A stretch of DNA of 64,000 bases, taken from contig NZ_JARKIN010000001.1 of assembly GCF_029351045.1 (NCBI RefSeq), forward strand, positions 3,708,501 to 3,772,500, written 5' to 3'. How positions within the stretch are numbered: position 1 is the first letter of the stretch; every line of letters begins with the position of its first letter. This DNA comes from Streptomyces sp. WMMB303. GTDB taxonomy: Bacteria; Actinomycetota; Actinomycetes; Streptomycetales; Streptomycetaceae. The notes below the pieces were generated by a model. The model was given only the letters and a program-made list of their open reading frames with translations. It did no database searches and was not told the origin of the DNA. A program made the position numbers and the translations under genes. Of this stretch, positions 42,074 to 49,966 are shown in pieces.

Positions 42074-43333
42074 CTATGGCGTGTGGAAGTCCACCTCCGG
42101 GTTCTCCCGCGAGGGGCCGTCCAGCAGCGGTCGCGCACGTCCCCGCAGCTGCCGGTCGAAGAAGGCCGTCACATAGCGGGTGGTGATCTCCCCGGAGCGC
42201 TTTCCGGACAGCGGGGCCTCGGGGTCGGTGACCCCGGCCTGACCGCCGAGGATCGGCAGGTCGATGAAGGTGAAGTGCCCGGATCCGGCCACCGTCAGCC
42301 AGCGCTTCCAGCCGTGCAGGCGCTGCCAGGTCCGCGGCCACGTCGCGTCGGCCGCATGCGGGGTGTGGCCCTTCCGAGTGCCGAGCATCAGCGTCGGCCG
42401 GCCCAGACCCGCCCGCGGCACGGGCGCGAAGAAGGTGCCGTCCAGATTCGCGGCGGCCCGGATCCGGCGGTCGGCACCCGCTGCCACCGCTGCCGCGTTG
42501 CCGCCCAGTGAGTGGCCGGCGGCGCCGATGCGACGGGGGTCGATCAGCGCCGCCCAGCGTGCGGACCCGCGCCCCGCGCCGCTCCGCACGCCCTTACCCG
42601 CGTCCGTCAGCCTGTCGACGACGAAAGAGATGTCGGCTGCCCGGTCGCGCGCGGCCCGGGCGAGCCGCTTCTTCTCCTCCTCGTCGTCCGGCTCGTCCTC
42701 GACGGTCTCGCACGCGACACAGGTGAGCGTGCGTCGGCCGGCCGGGCCGGTGAAGGTCGTGCCGAAGGATTCGTAGGCGTGGTCGAGCACGGCGACGACA
42801 TAGCCGTGGGAGGCGAGTTCCTCCGCCAGCGTGGTGAGCGTCGCGCGGTGCAGCGAGAACCCCGGCGAGAGCACGATCAATGGATGCTTCCCCGCGGCCG
42901 GTCGGGCCCCGGTGCGGGCGTTCGTGCGCACCGAGGCGAGTCTGTCCGCCGGGAAGGCCGCATCGAGCTTCAGCCCCTTCAGCAGTAGCTCCGCCTCCCG
43001 GACCGACAGGTAGCGGGCGCCGGCACCGCGGCCGCCGCCGTGCCGGGCCGGATAGAAGACCGAGGCCATCAGCCGGCGGGGACCCGCGGAGGGCACCCAG
43101 GGGTCGCGGCGCTTCTCGTCGGTGAGTTGCAACGTGTCGCGTCCGACCGGCCAGCGGCCCGTGGGCCGGGGGACGGACAGCCGGTCGGCGCGGTTCGAGA
43201 CAGCGGCGGCGGACGCCCGGCCGGTTGGCGCGCCGTCCGCCGGGGCCCCCTCGGCGGAGGCGCGGGCCGTGGCCGCGGGGGCGAGCAGTGCGGCGGCCAG
43301 CAGGGCTGCCGCCGCGCGGTGTGTACGGATCAT
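42074..43333 (-). CDS. Secreted alpha/beta hydrolase (PAF-acetylhydrolase-like lipase)
   Basis: A 419-residue exported hydrolase. The signal peptide is about residues 1-26 (MIRTHRAAAALLAAALLAPA). The alpha/beta fold includes HPLIVLSPGFSLHRATLTTL for the oxyanion region, the nucleophile elbow GAAGHSLGGNAAAV near residue 275 with catalytic Ser, and the late His in VAGSGHFTFIDLPIL. The class resembles dienelactone hydrolase and platelet-activating-factor acetylhydrolase-type esterases. A long charged insert (EDEPDDEEEKKRLARAARDR) precedes the elbow. The ATG at 43333 sits close behind TACGCT, a possible -10 box, so the leader may be very short. Confidence 0.87.
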   Translation of the reverse strand: MIRTHRAAAALLAAALLAPAATARASAEGAPADGAPTGRASAAAVSNRADRLSVPRPTGRWPVGRDTLQLTDEKRRDPWVPSAGPRRLMASVFYPARHGGGRGAGARYLSVREAELLLKGLKLDAAFPADRLASVRTNARTGARPAAGKHPLIVLSPGFSLHRATLTTLAEELASHGYVVAVLDHAYESFGTTFTGPAGRRTLTCVACETVEDEPDDEEEKKRLARAARDRAADISFVVDRLTDAGKGVRSGAGRGSARWAALIDPRRIGAAGHSLGGNAAAVAAGADRRIRAAANLDGTFFAPVPRAGLGRPTLMLGTRKGHTPHAADATWPRTWQRLHGWKRWLTVAGSGHFTFIDLPILGGQAGVTDPEAPLSGKRSGEITTRYVTAFFDRQLRGRARPLLDGPSRENPEVDFHTP

Positions 43334-43485
43334 GTCCGGCAGCGTAGGAACCCGTACACCGCGCCCGGCACCGGCGAAAGCCGGTACCGTCCGTGCACTT
43401 TCGGCAGATGCGGCGCGGGCCGGGGGAACGGGCGCGGCCGGTCGCCCACCGCCGCGGCGGTCGGTCCCGGAGTCGGACCTGGGGA

Positions 43486-43605
43486 GTGCACGCCTGCCCT
43501 CTCGGCAGGCGCGGCAGCGCCACACTCGGCATCCGGGGCGACACCTTCGCCGGTCACCTGGCCGGCGCGAAGCCGGACGGCATCCCCTTCGACCCCGACG
43601 GCTGA
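43486..43605 (+). pseudogene. Possible C-terminal remnant of a lost gene
   Basis: This 40-codon frame has strongly GC-rich third positions and ends GDTFAGHLAGAKPDGIPFDP followed by DG and a stop, which reads like a genuine protein C-terminus. There is no ribosome binding site or recognisable N-terminal domain. I cannot name its family. The rest of the 43334-43786 gap, between two minus-strand genes, shows nothing else that I can support. Confidence 0.25.
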
Positions 43606-43786
43606 GCCCGGGCCCGGACTCCGGCCGCAGCGCGCCGGGCGCAGCGACACGCCTCTCCCGGCGGACAGGTCCCGACGAGGAGCCGGCGGGCGGGCACCTT
43701 GCCTGCCGGATCCTCCGCGCATCGCCGGACCGGGTCGGCCCGGGCCAGCCCGGCGTTCGACAGGCCTGACCCGCGCGCCGGTCGGG

Positions 43787-44161
43787 TCAGACCTCCAGGT
43801 TCGCCTCGATCCGCCGCAACTGGTGCCGCGCCATGGCGAGGTTGGCCTTGCCGGCGTCCAACGCGATGTAGAGGAAGAGGCCGTTCCCGCTCTTCGCCCG
43901 CAGCAGACGGATCAGATGGTACTGCTTGCTGAGAGTGATCAGGATGTCCTCGATCTCGTCCTTGATACCCAGGTGCTCCATCGTGCGCAGTTTGGACCGC
44001 ACGACATCCGTGTTCCCGGCGGCGGCGACCTCGAGGTCGAATTCCTTGCCCCCGCCGAGGGTGCCCAGGGCCATACCGCTGGTGTAGTCGACCAGGGCCA
44101 CCCCGATCGTGCCGTCGATGCTGCTCATCGCTTCCTTGAGGGAAGCATCGGTATTCGACAT
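43787..44161 (-). CDS. Roadblock/LC7-domain protein
   Basis: A 124-residue single-domain roadblock protein: MSNTDASLKEAMSSIDGTIG, VALVDYTSGMALGTLGGG, then DIEDILITL-type helix and SGNGLFLYIALDAGKANLAM. Such proteins usually dimerise and act on small Ras-like GTPases, as MglB does on MglA or as in actinomycete conservons. The ATG at 44161 has AGGACA upstream; 17 upstream in-frame codons are not conserved. It follows the three-gene roadblock/DUF4388 cluster after a 132-base gap. No GTPase or conservon kinase gene is present in the window. Confidence 0.87.
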   Translation of the reverse strand: MSNTDASLKEAMSSIDGTIGVALVDYTSGMALGTLGGGKEFDLEVAAAGNTDVVRSKLRTMEHLGIKDEIEDILITLSKQYHLIRLLRAKSGNGLFLYIALDAGKANLAMARHQLRRIEANLEV

Positions 44162-44293
44162 GGTGTCCTGCTGTCCTTTCGTCGGTGCGTTGATCGACCC
44201 GGTGGGCTTCACCCGGGGTGCGTCGTGCGGTGTGCGTCCCGCGGGCGGTCCGGTGAGTCGTGCGGTGCGGATCGTTCGGTCGTGCGGCGGTCG

Positions 44294-44842
44294 TCACTCC
44301 GCGGCCGGGGCGTTCCGGCGGCGGCGCTCCAACGGCAGACGGCGGCGCTCCAGCGGGGGCCGGTATTCGGGCGGCGGGCGGTCCCCGGCCGGGTGCGGAG
44401 CCGCCGGGCCCTGGACGGCCGTCACGAGTTCACCGATCCGCGCGGCTGTGCGGCGCCCCTCCAGATGCAGTCGGCCGACATTGATCCAGTCGTCCGCGAG
44501 CAGCGTCAGCACCGCGGACGACCCCGCCGCGTACGTGGCGACGTACCCGAGCTCTCCGTGGATCAGCAACTCGCGGAAGGCGCCGCGTGCCGTGGCCTCG
44601 TTCATCCGGAAGGCCAGGCCGAGCGCGGCGGCGGTGAGCGCGGCGAGCGGCTCCGCCTCCGGGCGCTCCCCCGTCCGGGCCGGCGCCATGTCCTCGGCCA
44701 GCACGAAGCCGTCCACGGTCGCCGCCAACGCACCGGCGACCTGCGGAACCCTGGCCCGCAGTCCGCGCAGTTCCTCGCCCACGCCCTGCTCCGCCGCCAT
44801 GCGCACTCTCCTCTCGGCCCGCTGCCGGAATCCCTTGATCAC
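44294..44842 (-). CDS. Roadblock-like protein with disordered tail
   Basis: A 182-residue protein. Residues 20-145 read as a divergent roadblock/LC7 domain (ELRGLRARVPQVAGALAATV, DGFVLAEDM, GYVATYAAGSSAVLTLLADD, NVGRLHLEGRR). The last 35 residues are Pro/Arg-rich with RRRLPLERRR-like repeats. Its ATG overlaps the stop of the DUF4388 gene (ATGA), so the two are translationally coupled. A role in bringing a GTPase regulator and the DUF4388 protein together is inferred from gene order only. Confidence 0.75.
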   Translation of the reverse strand: MIKGFRQRAERRVRMAAEQGVGEELRGLRARVPQVAGALAATVDGFVLAEDMAPARTGERPEAEPLAALTAAALGLAFRMNEATARGAFRELLIHGELGYVATYAAGSSAVLTLLADDWINVGRLHLEGRRTAARIGELVTAVQGPAAPHPAGDRPPPEYRPPLERRRLPLERRRRNAPAAE

Positions 44843-46014
44843 AATGCCTCCAGCGCGTCCCGGAGCCGGCGCAGCAGGGCGATGTCCGGCTCCGCGAACA
44901 CCGGCCCCGGTGGTCCGGCAGGAGGCGTCCCGCCGTCGGCGGCTGCGGTGTTCGCACCCGGGGGTCCGCCTTCCGGGTGCGGGTACCGGTCCGGCACACC
45001 TGCCGCCGGGCGATCCTGCGGCGCCGGGGCCACCAGGCCCGCTGCGGCCAACCGGCGCAGCTCCACGAGTGTGTGGAAGGCGGGCCGCCCGAGTGCGCGG
45101 GCGATGTCCGTCGGGGTGCGGAGGCCGTCGGCCAGTTCCAGGATCCGAAGCTGCCGGACCGGTACGGCCCGCAGCCGGCTGCTCTGTCCGGGCGCGGCAG
45201 CGGACCGTACCTGCCGCCCGGTCGGGTTCGGTCGCGCGGTCCGCGGCACTGCACCGCTCCGCACCACCGGGTCGGCCGGGTGCCCGGGCGGGGCGGCGGC
45301 GCCGGTCGGCACGGGCGGCAGGACATCCAGGCGCGCGTCGGGCCAGATCCGGTCCAGAAAGGCCAGCCGACGCACCGTCTCACGCTCCACCACCAGCGGC
45401 ACGACGCCCCCGCGGGCTCCGAGCCAGTGCCGGACCCCGCGCCGGAACCTGCCGGGCCCGCCATCGGGCGCCAGCACGAAGAAGGCCGCGTCGTACAGCG
45501 CGACACCCTGGCACAGTTCCAGTACTCCGGCGGGGACGCGGCCGGAGGCCACCAGATGCCGTGCGCCGCCGTCCCGCCCCGCCTGGGTCCTCGCCGCTTC
45601 CCAGCACGTCCGGGAGAGGGCGCAGCCCCGGCTCAGCAGGATCTCCAGCCCCGTGGCCGCCGAGCTCTCCGCGTGCACGATGTGGCCGTCGACGAGGAAG
45701 AGGGTGCCCCCCGCGCGGGTGAAGGCGCCGGTGGCGCGCTCGGCTGCGAGCCGGTGCAGCGTCGAGGGAGCAGGCGTCCGGCGAGGTCGAGCCGGCACGG
45801 TGTCCGCGTATGCGGCACCGGGACACGCGGTGCCGTGCGGCACCGGGCCGCCGTTGCGCGTCGCGGGCGGGTGCCCGGCCGGGCCGTGCGGTGCCGCAGG
45901 GGTCGGTAACGGGCGGGGCGGGTCCTCCGGCGGGGGGTCCGGGCGCTCCGCCCCGCTGCCGGGCGGTTCGGGGCCGGAGCGCGGCCGGGGCTCCGGCACG
46001 GGGACCGCTCCCAT
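44839..46014 (-). CDS. DUF4388-like protein with C-terminal winged-helix region
   Basis: A 391-residue protein. Residues 1-80 are Pro-rich and disordered. About 82-185 matches the DUF4388 pattern (STLHRLAAERATGAFTRAGG, TLFLVDGHIVHAESSAATGL), a module seen in bacterial signalling proteins. About 290-335 (LRILELADGLRTPTDIARAL, TLVELRRLAAAGLV) is a winged-helix-like unit. The product may link GTPase-type signalling to DNA or protein partners. Its start overlaps the stop of the upstream roadblock gene by one base, and its end overlaps the next gene by four. The assignment rests on pattern reading, not on a search. Confidence 0.7.
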   Translation of the reverse strand: MGAVPVPEPRPRSGPEPPGSGAERPDPPPEDPPRPLPTPAAPHGPAGHPPATRNGGPVPHGTACPGAAYADTVPARPRRTPAPSTLHRLAAERATGAFTRAGGTLFLVDGHIVHAESSAATGLEILLSRGCALSRTCWEAARTQAGRDGGARHLVASGRVPAGVLELCQGVALYDAAFFVLAPDGGPGRFRRGVRHWLGARGGVVPLVVERETVRRLAFLDRIWPDARLDVLPPVPTGAAAPPGHPADPVVRSGAVPRTARPNPTGRQVRSAAAPGQSSRLRAVPVRQLRILELADGLRTPTDIARALGRPAFHTLVELRRLAAAGLVAPAPQDRPAAGVPDRYPHPEGGPPGANTAAADGGTPPAGPPGPVFAEPDIALLRRLRDALEAL

Positions 46015-46580
46015 CAGAGCACCATCCGACCCGCGATCTCCGCCAGCCGTATCCGGGCCAGCGCGAGATTGCCCTCGTCCCGGGCGAGCCACAGGTGGAG
46101 GAAGAGCGTGCCGTCCAGGGCGCCGGTCACGAACCGCAGCAGGTGGTAACTGTCGCTGTTCGTCGCGATGATGTCCTCGACGGCCGGGGCCGTGCCGCCG
46201 CGGTGCGCGGCGGGACCGGAGAGGTGCGGAGTGCCGGGAGGGGCCGGTGGGAAAGGGTGGCCGGAGGCGGCTTCCGGGCCGCCGGGGCCCGGGCCGTTGT
46301 CGTGTCCGGGAGAGCCTGCCTGAGGAACCTGCGGAGGCGTATCGGGGGTCGCCGTCGCGGGGTCGCCCGGGGGGCCGAGTGCGGAGAGCGGGCCGAGCGA
46401 GCGGTACTCGGCGACCATCCGGGCAAGTTCGGCCGTCTCGCAGGCGGCCGCCTCGTGGTCCCCGCCGGGCGGCTCCCCGGCGACGCCGAGCGCCAGTCCG
46501 CTGATCCAGTCCACCACGGCGGCGCAGCGGGCGCCTGGCAGCCGCATCGCCTCCAGGAGGCACTCATCGATTCCGGGCAC
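46014..46580 (-). CDS. Roadblock/LC7-like protein with long disordered insertion
   Basis: A 188-residue protein that leads the coupled cluster. The N-terminal part (GIDECLLEAMRLPGARCAAV, VDWISGLALGVAG) and C-terminal part (IIATNSDSYHLLRFVTGALD, TLFLHLWLARDEGNLALARI) together make a roadblock fold. Between them is a Pro/Gly/Ala-rich insert of about 60 residues (roughly 75-135), unlike ordinary 120-residue members. The GTG at 46580 has GGAGG about nine bases upstream; a GTG at 46601 is an alternative. The relatively AT-rich region upstream probably holds the promoter of the operon. Confidence 0.75.
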   Translation of the reverse strand: MPGIDECLLEAMRLPGARCAAVVDWISGLALGVAGEPPGGDHEAAACETAELARMVAEYRSLGPLSALGPPGDPATATPDTPPQVPQAGSPGHDNGPGPGGPEAASGHPFPPAPPGTPHLSGPAAHRGGTAPAVEDIIATNSDSYHLLRFVTGALDGTLFLHLWLARDEGNLALARIRLAEIAGRMVL

Positions 46581-46984
46581 GCTGCACTCCCTCCCCGGCA
46601 CACCGCATCGCTACCGAAACCGCCCGGCCACGGACAGTGAGGCTCACACTACGCATGCGCCTGGCGGAGTAGCGCGTGTTCCGGCATTTTCCCGGGGAAC
46701 ATGCCAAGACAGCCTCGAAGTTGGCCAAATCCTTTTGAAAGAAAGTCAATTCAGGGCAACTTCTGATCGACCCAGATCGAGTCTTGAAGCGTGCGGAATG
46801 TCCGGCTCGACCCACCACACGAGTGCCGCCGACTCCCCGCTCCGCGCTCAAGACGTCGCGGACCCCGGCACCCAAGCCCTTCGAAGGCCGCGGAAAGCCA
46901 ACCGGGTACGCGCCGCCCACCGCCAAGCCGGACGTGCGACCCACACCGTGCAGCCCACACCGCCCCCGCCGAACCGGCCGACGC
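46581..46984 (-). promoter_or_regulatory. Upstream region of the roadblock/DUF4388 operon
   Basis: About 400 bases between the first roadblock gene and the MFS gene. The part at 46660-46800 is unusually AT-rich for the window and contains TTGACT on the minus strand at about 46741-46746. This is a plausible promoter area, but a spaced -10 box is not clear. No gene is seen in it. Confidence 0.35.
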
Positions 46985-48157
46985 TCAGGCGGCGGCCCGC
47001 CGCGGAGCGAAGGAGGTGGCATATGCGACGGTGACCAGCACCAGCACCATCGGCACCAGCATGGCCACGCGGTAGTTCCAGACCTCGCCGAGCGCTCCCA
47101 CCAGGGGCGAACCGATGAGGAAGCCGACGTAGTTGAAGATATTGAGGCGGGCGACGGCGGAGTCCGAGGCCCCCGGGAAGAGCCGCCCCGCAGCCGCGAA
47201 GGTCTGCGGGACGAGCACGCACAGCCCGAGCCCGAGCAGCGTGAATCCGAGCATGCCCGTTCCCGGGCCGGGGGCAGCCGCCACCGTGCCGAACCCGAGC
47301 GCGGCCAGCAGCGCTCCCGCGCGGACGACGGCCGCGGCGCCGAATCGCCGTACACCCAGGTCGCCGAGAGAGCGGCCGAGGAGCGTCGTCACCATGTAGA
47401 CGTTGTAGGGGACGGTGGCGAGCTGCTCCGAGCTGCCCAGCACATCCTGGAGATACTTCGCGCTCCAGTTGGAGACGGTGGAGTCCCCTATGTAGGCGAA
47501 GGTCATGACCAGGCACAGCGGCAGCAGCAGCCGGAAGGCGGCCACCGACTGCCCGGTCCCGGCAACGCCGGGGCCCTCGTCCGGCTCCCGGCCGCGGCCG
47601 GCGTCCAGGTACCACCGGCTGCCCAGCAGGGCGGCGGGCAGCAGCACAGCGGCGACGGGCAGACAGGACCCGAGGAGCGGCACCTGCCCGCGCGCGCCCA
47701 CCCAGGCCAGCGTCGCACCCGCGATCCCGCCCAGGCTGTACGCCGCGTGGAAGCCCAGCATGATGCTGCGTCCGTAGCGGTGCTGAAGGCTCACCCCGAG
47801 CATGTTCATCGAGGCGTCCAGCGCCCCGACGCCGAGCCCGAAGACCGCGAGCGCCACCGCCAGGTGCAGCACGGCGTCTCCCGCCGCGACACCCAGCAGT
47901 GCCAGCAGCACCACCGGCTGCGACCATCGGAGCACCAGGCCGGGCCGGACCCGCTTGACGAGTTGCTCCGCACCCACGCTCCCCGCCCCGGCGAGCACGG
48001 GAACCGCCGCGAGGAACGCCGGGAGCAGGGCGTTCGATATGCCGTACCGGTCCTGTACGGCGGGGATGCGCGTGACCAGCAATGCGAACGCGACGCCCTG
48101 CGCGAAGAAGCTGAAGGCGAGCGCGGCCCTGCCGTGCCGCATCCGTGTGTCCACCAT
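46985..48157 (-). CDS. MFS transporter (YbjJ-like)
   Basis: A 390-residue 12-helix major facilitator protein. Family-like stretches are FSFFAQGVAFALLVTRIPAV in helix 1, VGALDASMNMLGVSLQHRYG after helix 4 and MTFAYIGDSTVSNWSAKYLQ in helix 7. These match the YbjJ-type group of uncharacterised bacterial MFS carriers. The ATG at 48157 is used. Just upstream are a perfect 14-base palindrome and a tandem 21-base repeat that may control it. No regulator gene is adjacent. The MFS gene at 60874 belongs to the same broad group. Confidence 0.87.
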   Translation of the reverse strand: MVDTRMRHGRAALAFSFFAQGVAFALLVTRIPAVQDRYGISNALLPAFLAAVPVLAGAGSVGAEQLVKRVRPGLVLRWSQPVVLLALLGVAAGDAVLHLAVALAVFGLGVGALDASMNMLGVSLQHRYGRSIMLGFHAAYSLGGIAGATLAWVGARGQVPLLGSCLPVAAVLLPAALLGSRWYLDAGRGREPDEGPGVAGTGQSVAAFRLLLPLCLVMTFAYIGDSTVSNWSAKYLQDVLGSSEQLATVPYNVYMVTTLLGRSLGDLGVRRFGAAAVVRAGALLAALGFGTVAAAPGPGTGMLGFTLLGLGLCVLVPQTFAAAGRLFPGASDSAVARLNIFNYVGFLIGSPLVGALGEVWNYRVAMLVPMVLVLVTVAYATSFAPRRAAA

Positions 48158-48181
48158 GGCCGGCCAGCGTATGCCGCACCA

Positions 48182-48195
48182 CTACCCGCGGGTAG
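48182..48195. promoter_or_regulatory. Perfect 14-base palindrome upstream of MFS gene
   Basis: CTACCCGCGGGTAG is an exact palindrome 25 bases upstream of the MFS start. It is a good candidate operator, although no regulator gene lies next to it. The remainder of the 48158-48523 gap holds the tandem repeat listed next and otherwise no clear feature. Confidence 0.45.
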
Positions 48196-48203
48196 ACCGA
48201 TCA

Positions 48204-48245
48204 CAGCTTGGATTCCCGGCAGTTCAGCTTGGCTTCCCGGCAGTT
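48204..48245. repeat. Tandem 21-base direct repeat
   Basis: Two head-to-tail copies of a 21-base unit beginning CAGCTTGG and ending CCCGGCAGTT, at 48204-48224 and 48225-48245, differ at one position. The unit length equals two helical turns, which suits a pair of protein-binding sites in the MFS promoter region. Confidence 0.7.
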
Positions 48246-48523
48246 CTCCACCGTTCCGCGACCGCTTTCGGATGCGGGCACCTGCGCGTCGCCGCAGCCG
48301 GAGTGGCTGCCGTGCGGCGCCGAGGCGCGCACCGGATCGTTCCGGGGCAGCTCTGTCGTGCGGAAGCGGAGCGTGGAGCCCAGCCTGGAGAGGGAAGGGG
48401 ACGCGCAGACGGCCCGCGGCGACAGCCACCGGGGCGCTCTCGCGGGTCGGCATCGCTCGGCAGGCGGGTGGGCCCTCGAGCCGACCGGCAGGCCGACGGG
48501 AACGGACGGACGGAGCCGAGTCC

Positions 48524-48895
48524 ATGGCACGGCTGCTGATCGACAAGGACGACCTGGTCATCCGGCCGGCCTGGTGGCAGAGGGTCGCCACCGGGCACCG
48601 GGAGATACGGGTACCGCTGTCCGCGGTGACGCGGATCGGTGGCGCCTCGGCCTGGTGGCGCCCGCTGCGGGGCCGCGCGGAGCGGACCAGCCACCTGCCC
48701 GGACTCGCGCATCTCGGGGTCTGGCGGCATGCGGACGGGCAGGATTTCGTCGCGGTCCATCCCTGGAAGCCGGTCGTGGTCGTCGAGACGCGGGGACAGA
48801 CCCGGTTCGCCCGTATCGCGGTCTCGGTACGGGACACACGGGCAGCGGTGGGCGTCCTCCCGGACGACCGCCGTCGCGACCGGCCCTTCTGCTGA
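48524..48895 (+). CDS. Small hypothetical protein, possibly PH-like fold
   Basis: A 123-residue soluble protein of unknown family. It starts MARLLIDKDDLVIRPAWWQR and alternates short beta-like strands (EIRVPLSAVTRIGG, DFVAVHPWKPVVVVETRG) with a final helix (VRDTRAAVGVLPDD). This resembles small bacterial PH-like domains, but the assignment is only a guess from pattern. GGAG lies about nine bases before the ATG. It stands alone between two regulatory-looking intergenic regions. Confidence 0.6.
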   Translation: MARLLIDKDDLVIRPAWWQRVATGHREIRVPLSAVTRIGGASAWWRPLRGRAERTSHLPGLAHLGVWRHADGQDFVAVHPWKPVVVVETRGQTRFARIAVSVRDTRAAVGVLPDDRRRDRPFC

Positions 48896-49035
48896 CGGGG
48901 GGCGGATCACCGGCCACGGGTGATGTGCCGCTCCTGGCGGCTTCCCGGGTTGTGGCGGTGGGTGTGGGGGTGGTTGCCGGGTGTGGCGGGGAGGGGGTCT
49001 GGTGGGGTGGGGGTTGTGAGGCCGCCCATAGGGTC

Positions 49036-49147
49036 CACGTCACCTACGACCCACCCTCGTATGTCCGAAATGCCGGTATCGGAGTGGGTGAGGGGGTCAC
49101 GGCCCCGGACCGGCACGGAGGGACGAATACGGGTCGTAGGTCACCTG
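49036..49147 (+). ncRNA. Putative structured 5' leader RNA of the second transglycosylase gene
   Basis: CACGTCACCTACGACCC (49036-49052) and GGGTCGTAGGTCACCTG (49131-49147) pair at 15 of 17 positions. Inside the enclosed region CGTAT pairs with ATACG, TGCCGGT with ACCGGCA, and GGGG with CCCC, giving a nested multi-stem fold. It ends 117 bases before the transglycosylase ATG. It does not contain the ydaO consensus blocks seen at 38803-38989. No known RNA class was recognised. Confidence 0.45.
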
Positions 49148-49263
49148 TTTGCCCGGGTGGGGGGTGCCTCCCGCACGGTGGGCCCCACGCCGCAACCAGA
49201 CCACCGGCACCCCCACGCCGGAACGCGGCGCCACGTCCCCCCGCGAAAGGTCCCCCGCCCCTC

Positions 49264-49842
49264 ATGCGCACCACCCTCACCGCCCTGAGTACCGTCCGCC
49301 CCACCCGCCGCCTGGCCGTCAGCGGCCTGACCGCCCTGGGCGCGGCCGGAATCGCCGCCACCGCCCTGACCGGCACCGCCCACGCCGCCCAGCCCCAGAC
49401 CCAGACCGCCGGCCCCGCCACCCACCAGGCCGCCGCCACCGCCCAGCACCTGACCGCCCAGGCCGACCACGCCGCCAAGAACACCAAGAACAGCGGCAAG
49501 GACAGCGGCAAGGGCGAGTACGCCGACAACCTCGACGGCTGGATCCGCGAGGCCCGCGCCATCATGGCCAAGCACGACATCCCCGGCAGCTACGACGGCA
49601 TCAAGCGCAACATCATCCGCGAATCCGCCGGCGACCCCCACGCCGTCAACGACTGGGACGTCAACGCCAAGAAGGGCACCCCCTCCAAGGGACTCCTCCA
49701 GGTCATCCAGCCCACCTTCGACCAGTACCACGTCAAGGGCACCCCCGACGACCTCACCGACCCCGTCGCCAACATCGTCGCCGCCTGCAACTACGCCGCC
49801 GACCGCTACGGCACCATGGACAACGTCGACTCCGCCTACTGA
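49264..49842 (+). CDS. Secreted transglycosylase-like peptidoglycan hydrolase
   Basis: A 192-residue secreted enzyme. A signal peptide spans about residues 1-41 (hydrophobic GLTALGAAGIAATALTG, cleavage after AHA). A short Lys/Gly-rich linker leads to the catalytic domain (about 85-192): NIIRESAGDPHAVNDWDVNA with the likely catalytic Glu, GTPSKGLLQVI, NIVAACNYAADRYGTMDNVD. The domain is very close to that of the protein at 39007, but this copy has no LysM. The third codon position is almost always C, suggesting high expression. A putative structured leader lies upstream. Confidence 0.92.
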   Translation: MRTTLTALSTVRPTRRLAVSGLTALGAAGIAATALTGTAHAAQPQTQTAGPATHQAAATAQHLTAQADHAAKNTKNSGKDSGKGEYADNLDGWIREARAIMAKHDIPGSYDGIKRNIIRESAGDPHAVNDWDVNAKKGTPSKGLLQVIQPTFDQYHVKGTPDDLTDPVANIVAACNYAADRYGTMDNVDSAY

Positions 49843-49923
49843 CACACCCACCCGACAACACACAGCACGCCACGGAGCGGACAGGAAGAACACACCCCCC
49901 ACCCGCCCCCACGCATCCTGAGA

Positions 49924-49966
49924 CGACGCGGGGCCGAGCCGCTTCAGCCGGCGCGGCCCCGCGTCG
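49924..49966. terminator. Bidirectional terminator overlapping a coding end
   Basis: CGACGCGGGGCCG at 49924-49936 pairs perfectly with CGGCCCCGCGTCG at 49954-49966. The right arm encodes the last residues of the convergent flavoprotein gene (stop at 49944), so the hairpin serves the plus-strand gene and also lies at the 3' end of the minus-strand gene. Confidence 0.7.

Noticed and set aside
43040..46171. A 1043-codon plus-strand frame across the roadblock/DUF4388 cluster
   Set aside because: It is low-complexity Arg/Gly/Ala-rich sequence antisense to four coupled minus-strand genes that have recognisable domains.
46784..48895. A 703-codon plus-strand frame across the MFS region
   Set aside because: Most of it is antisense to the MFS gene. 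Only the last 123 codons, from the ATG at 48524, look like a real gene, annotated separately.
49021..49260. A second ydaO riboswitch upstream of the 49264 transglycosylase
   Set aside because: The ydaO consensus blocks (GGGGTGAA core, GACAGCTCACCT) are absent, so the region is reported only as an unclassified putative structured RNA.
48920..49288. Short ORF containing MSEMPVSEWVRGSRPRTG
   Set aside because: It has no ribosome binding site and no family match, and it lies across the putative structured leader.
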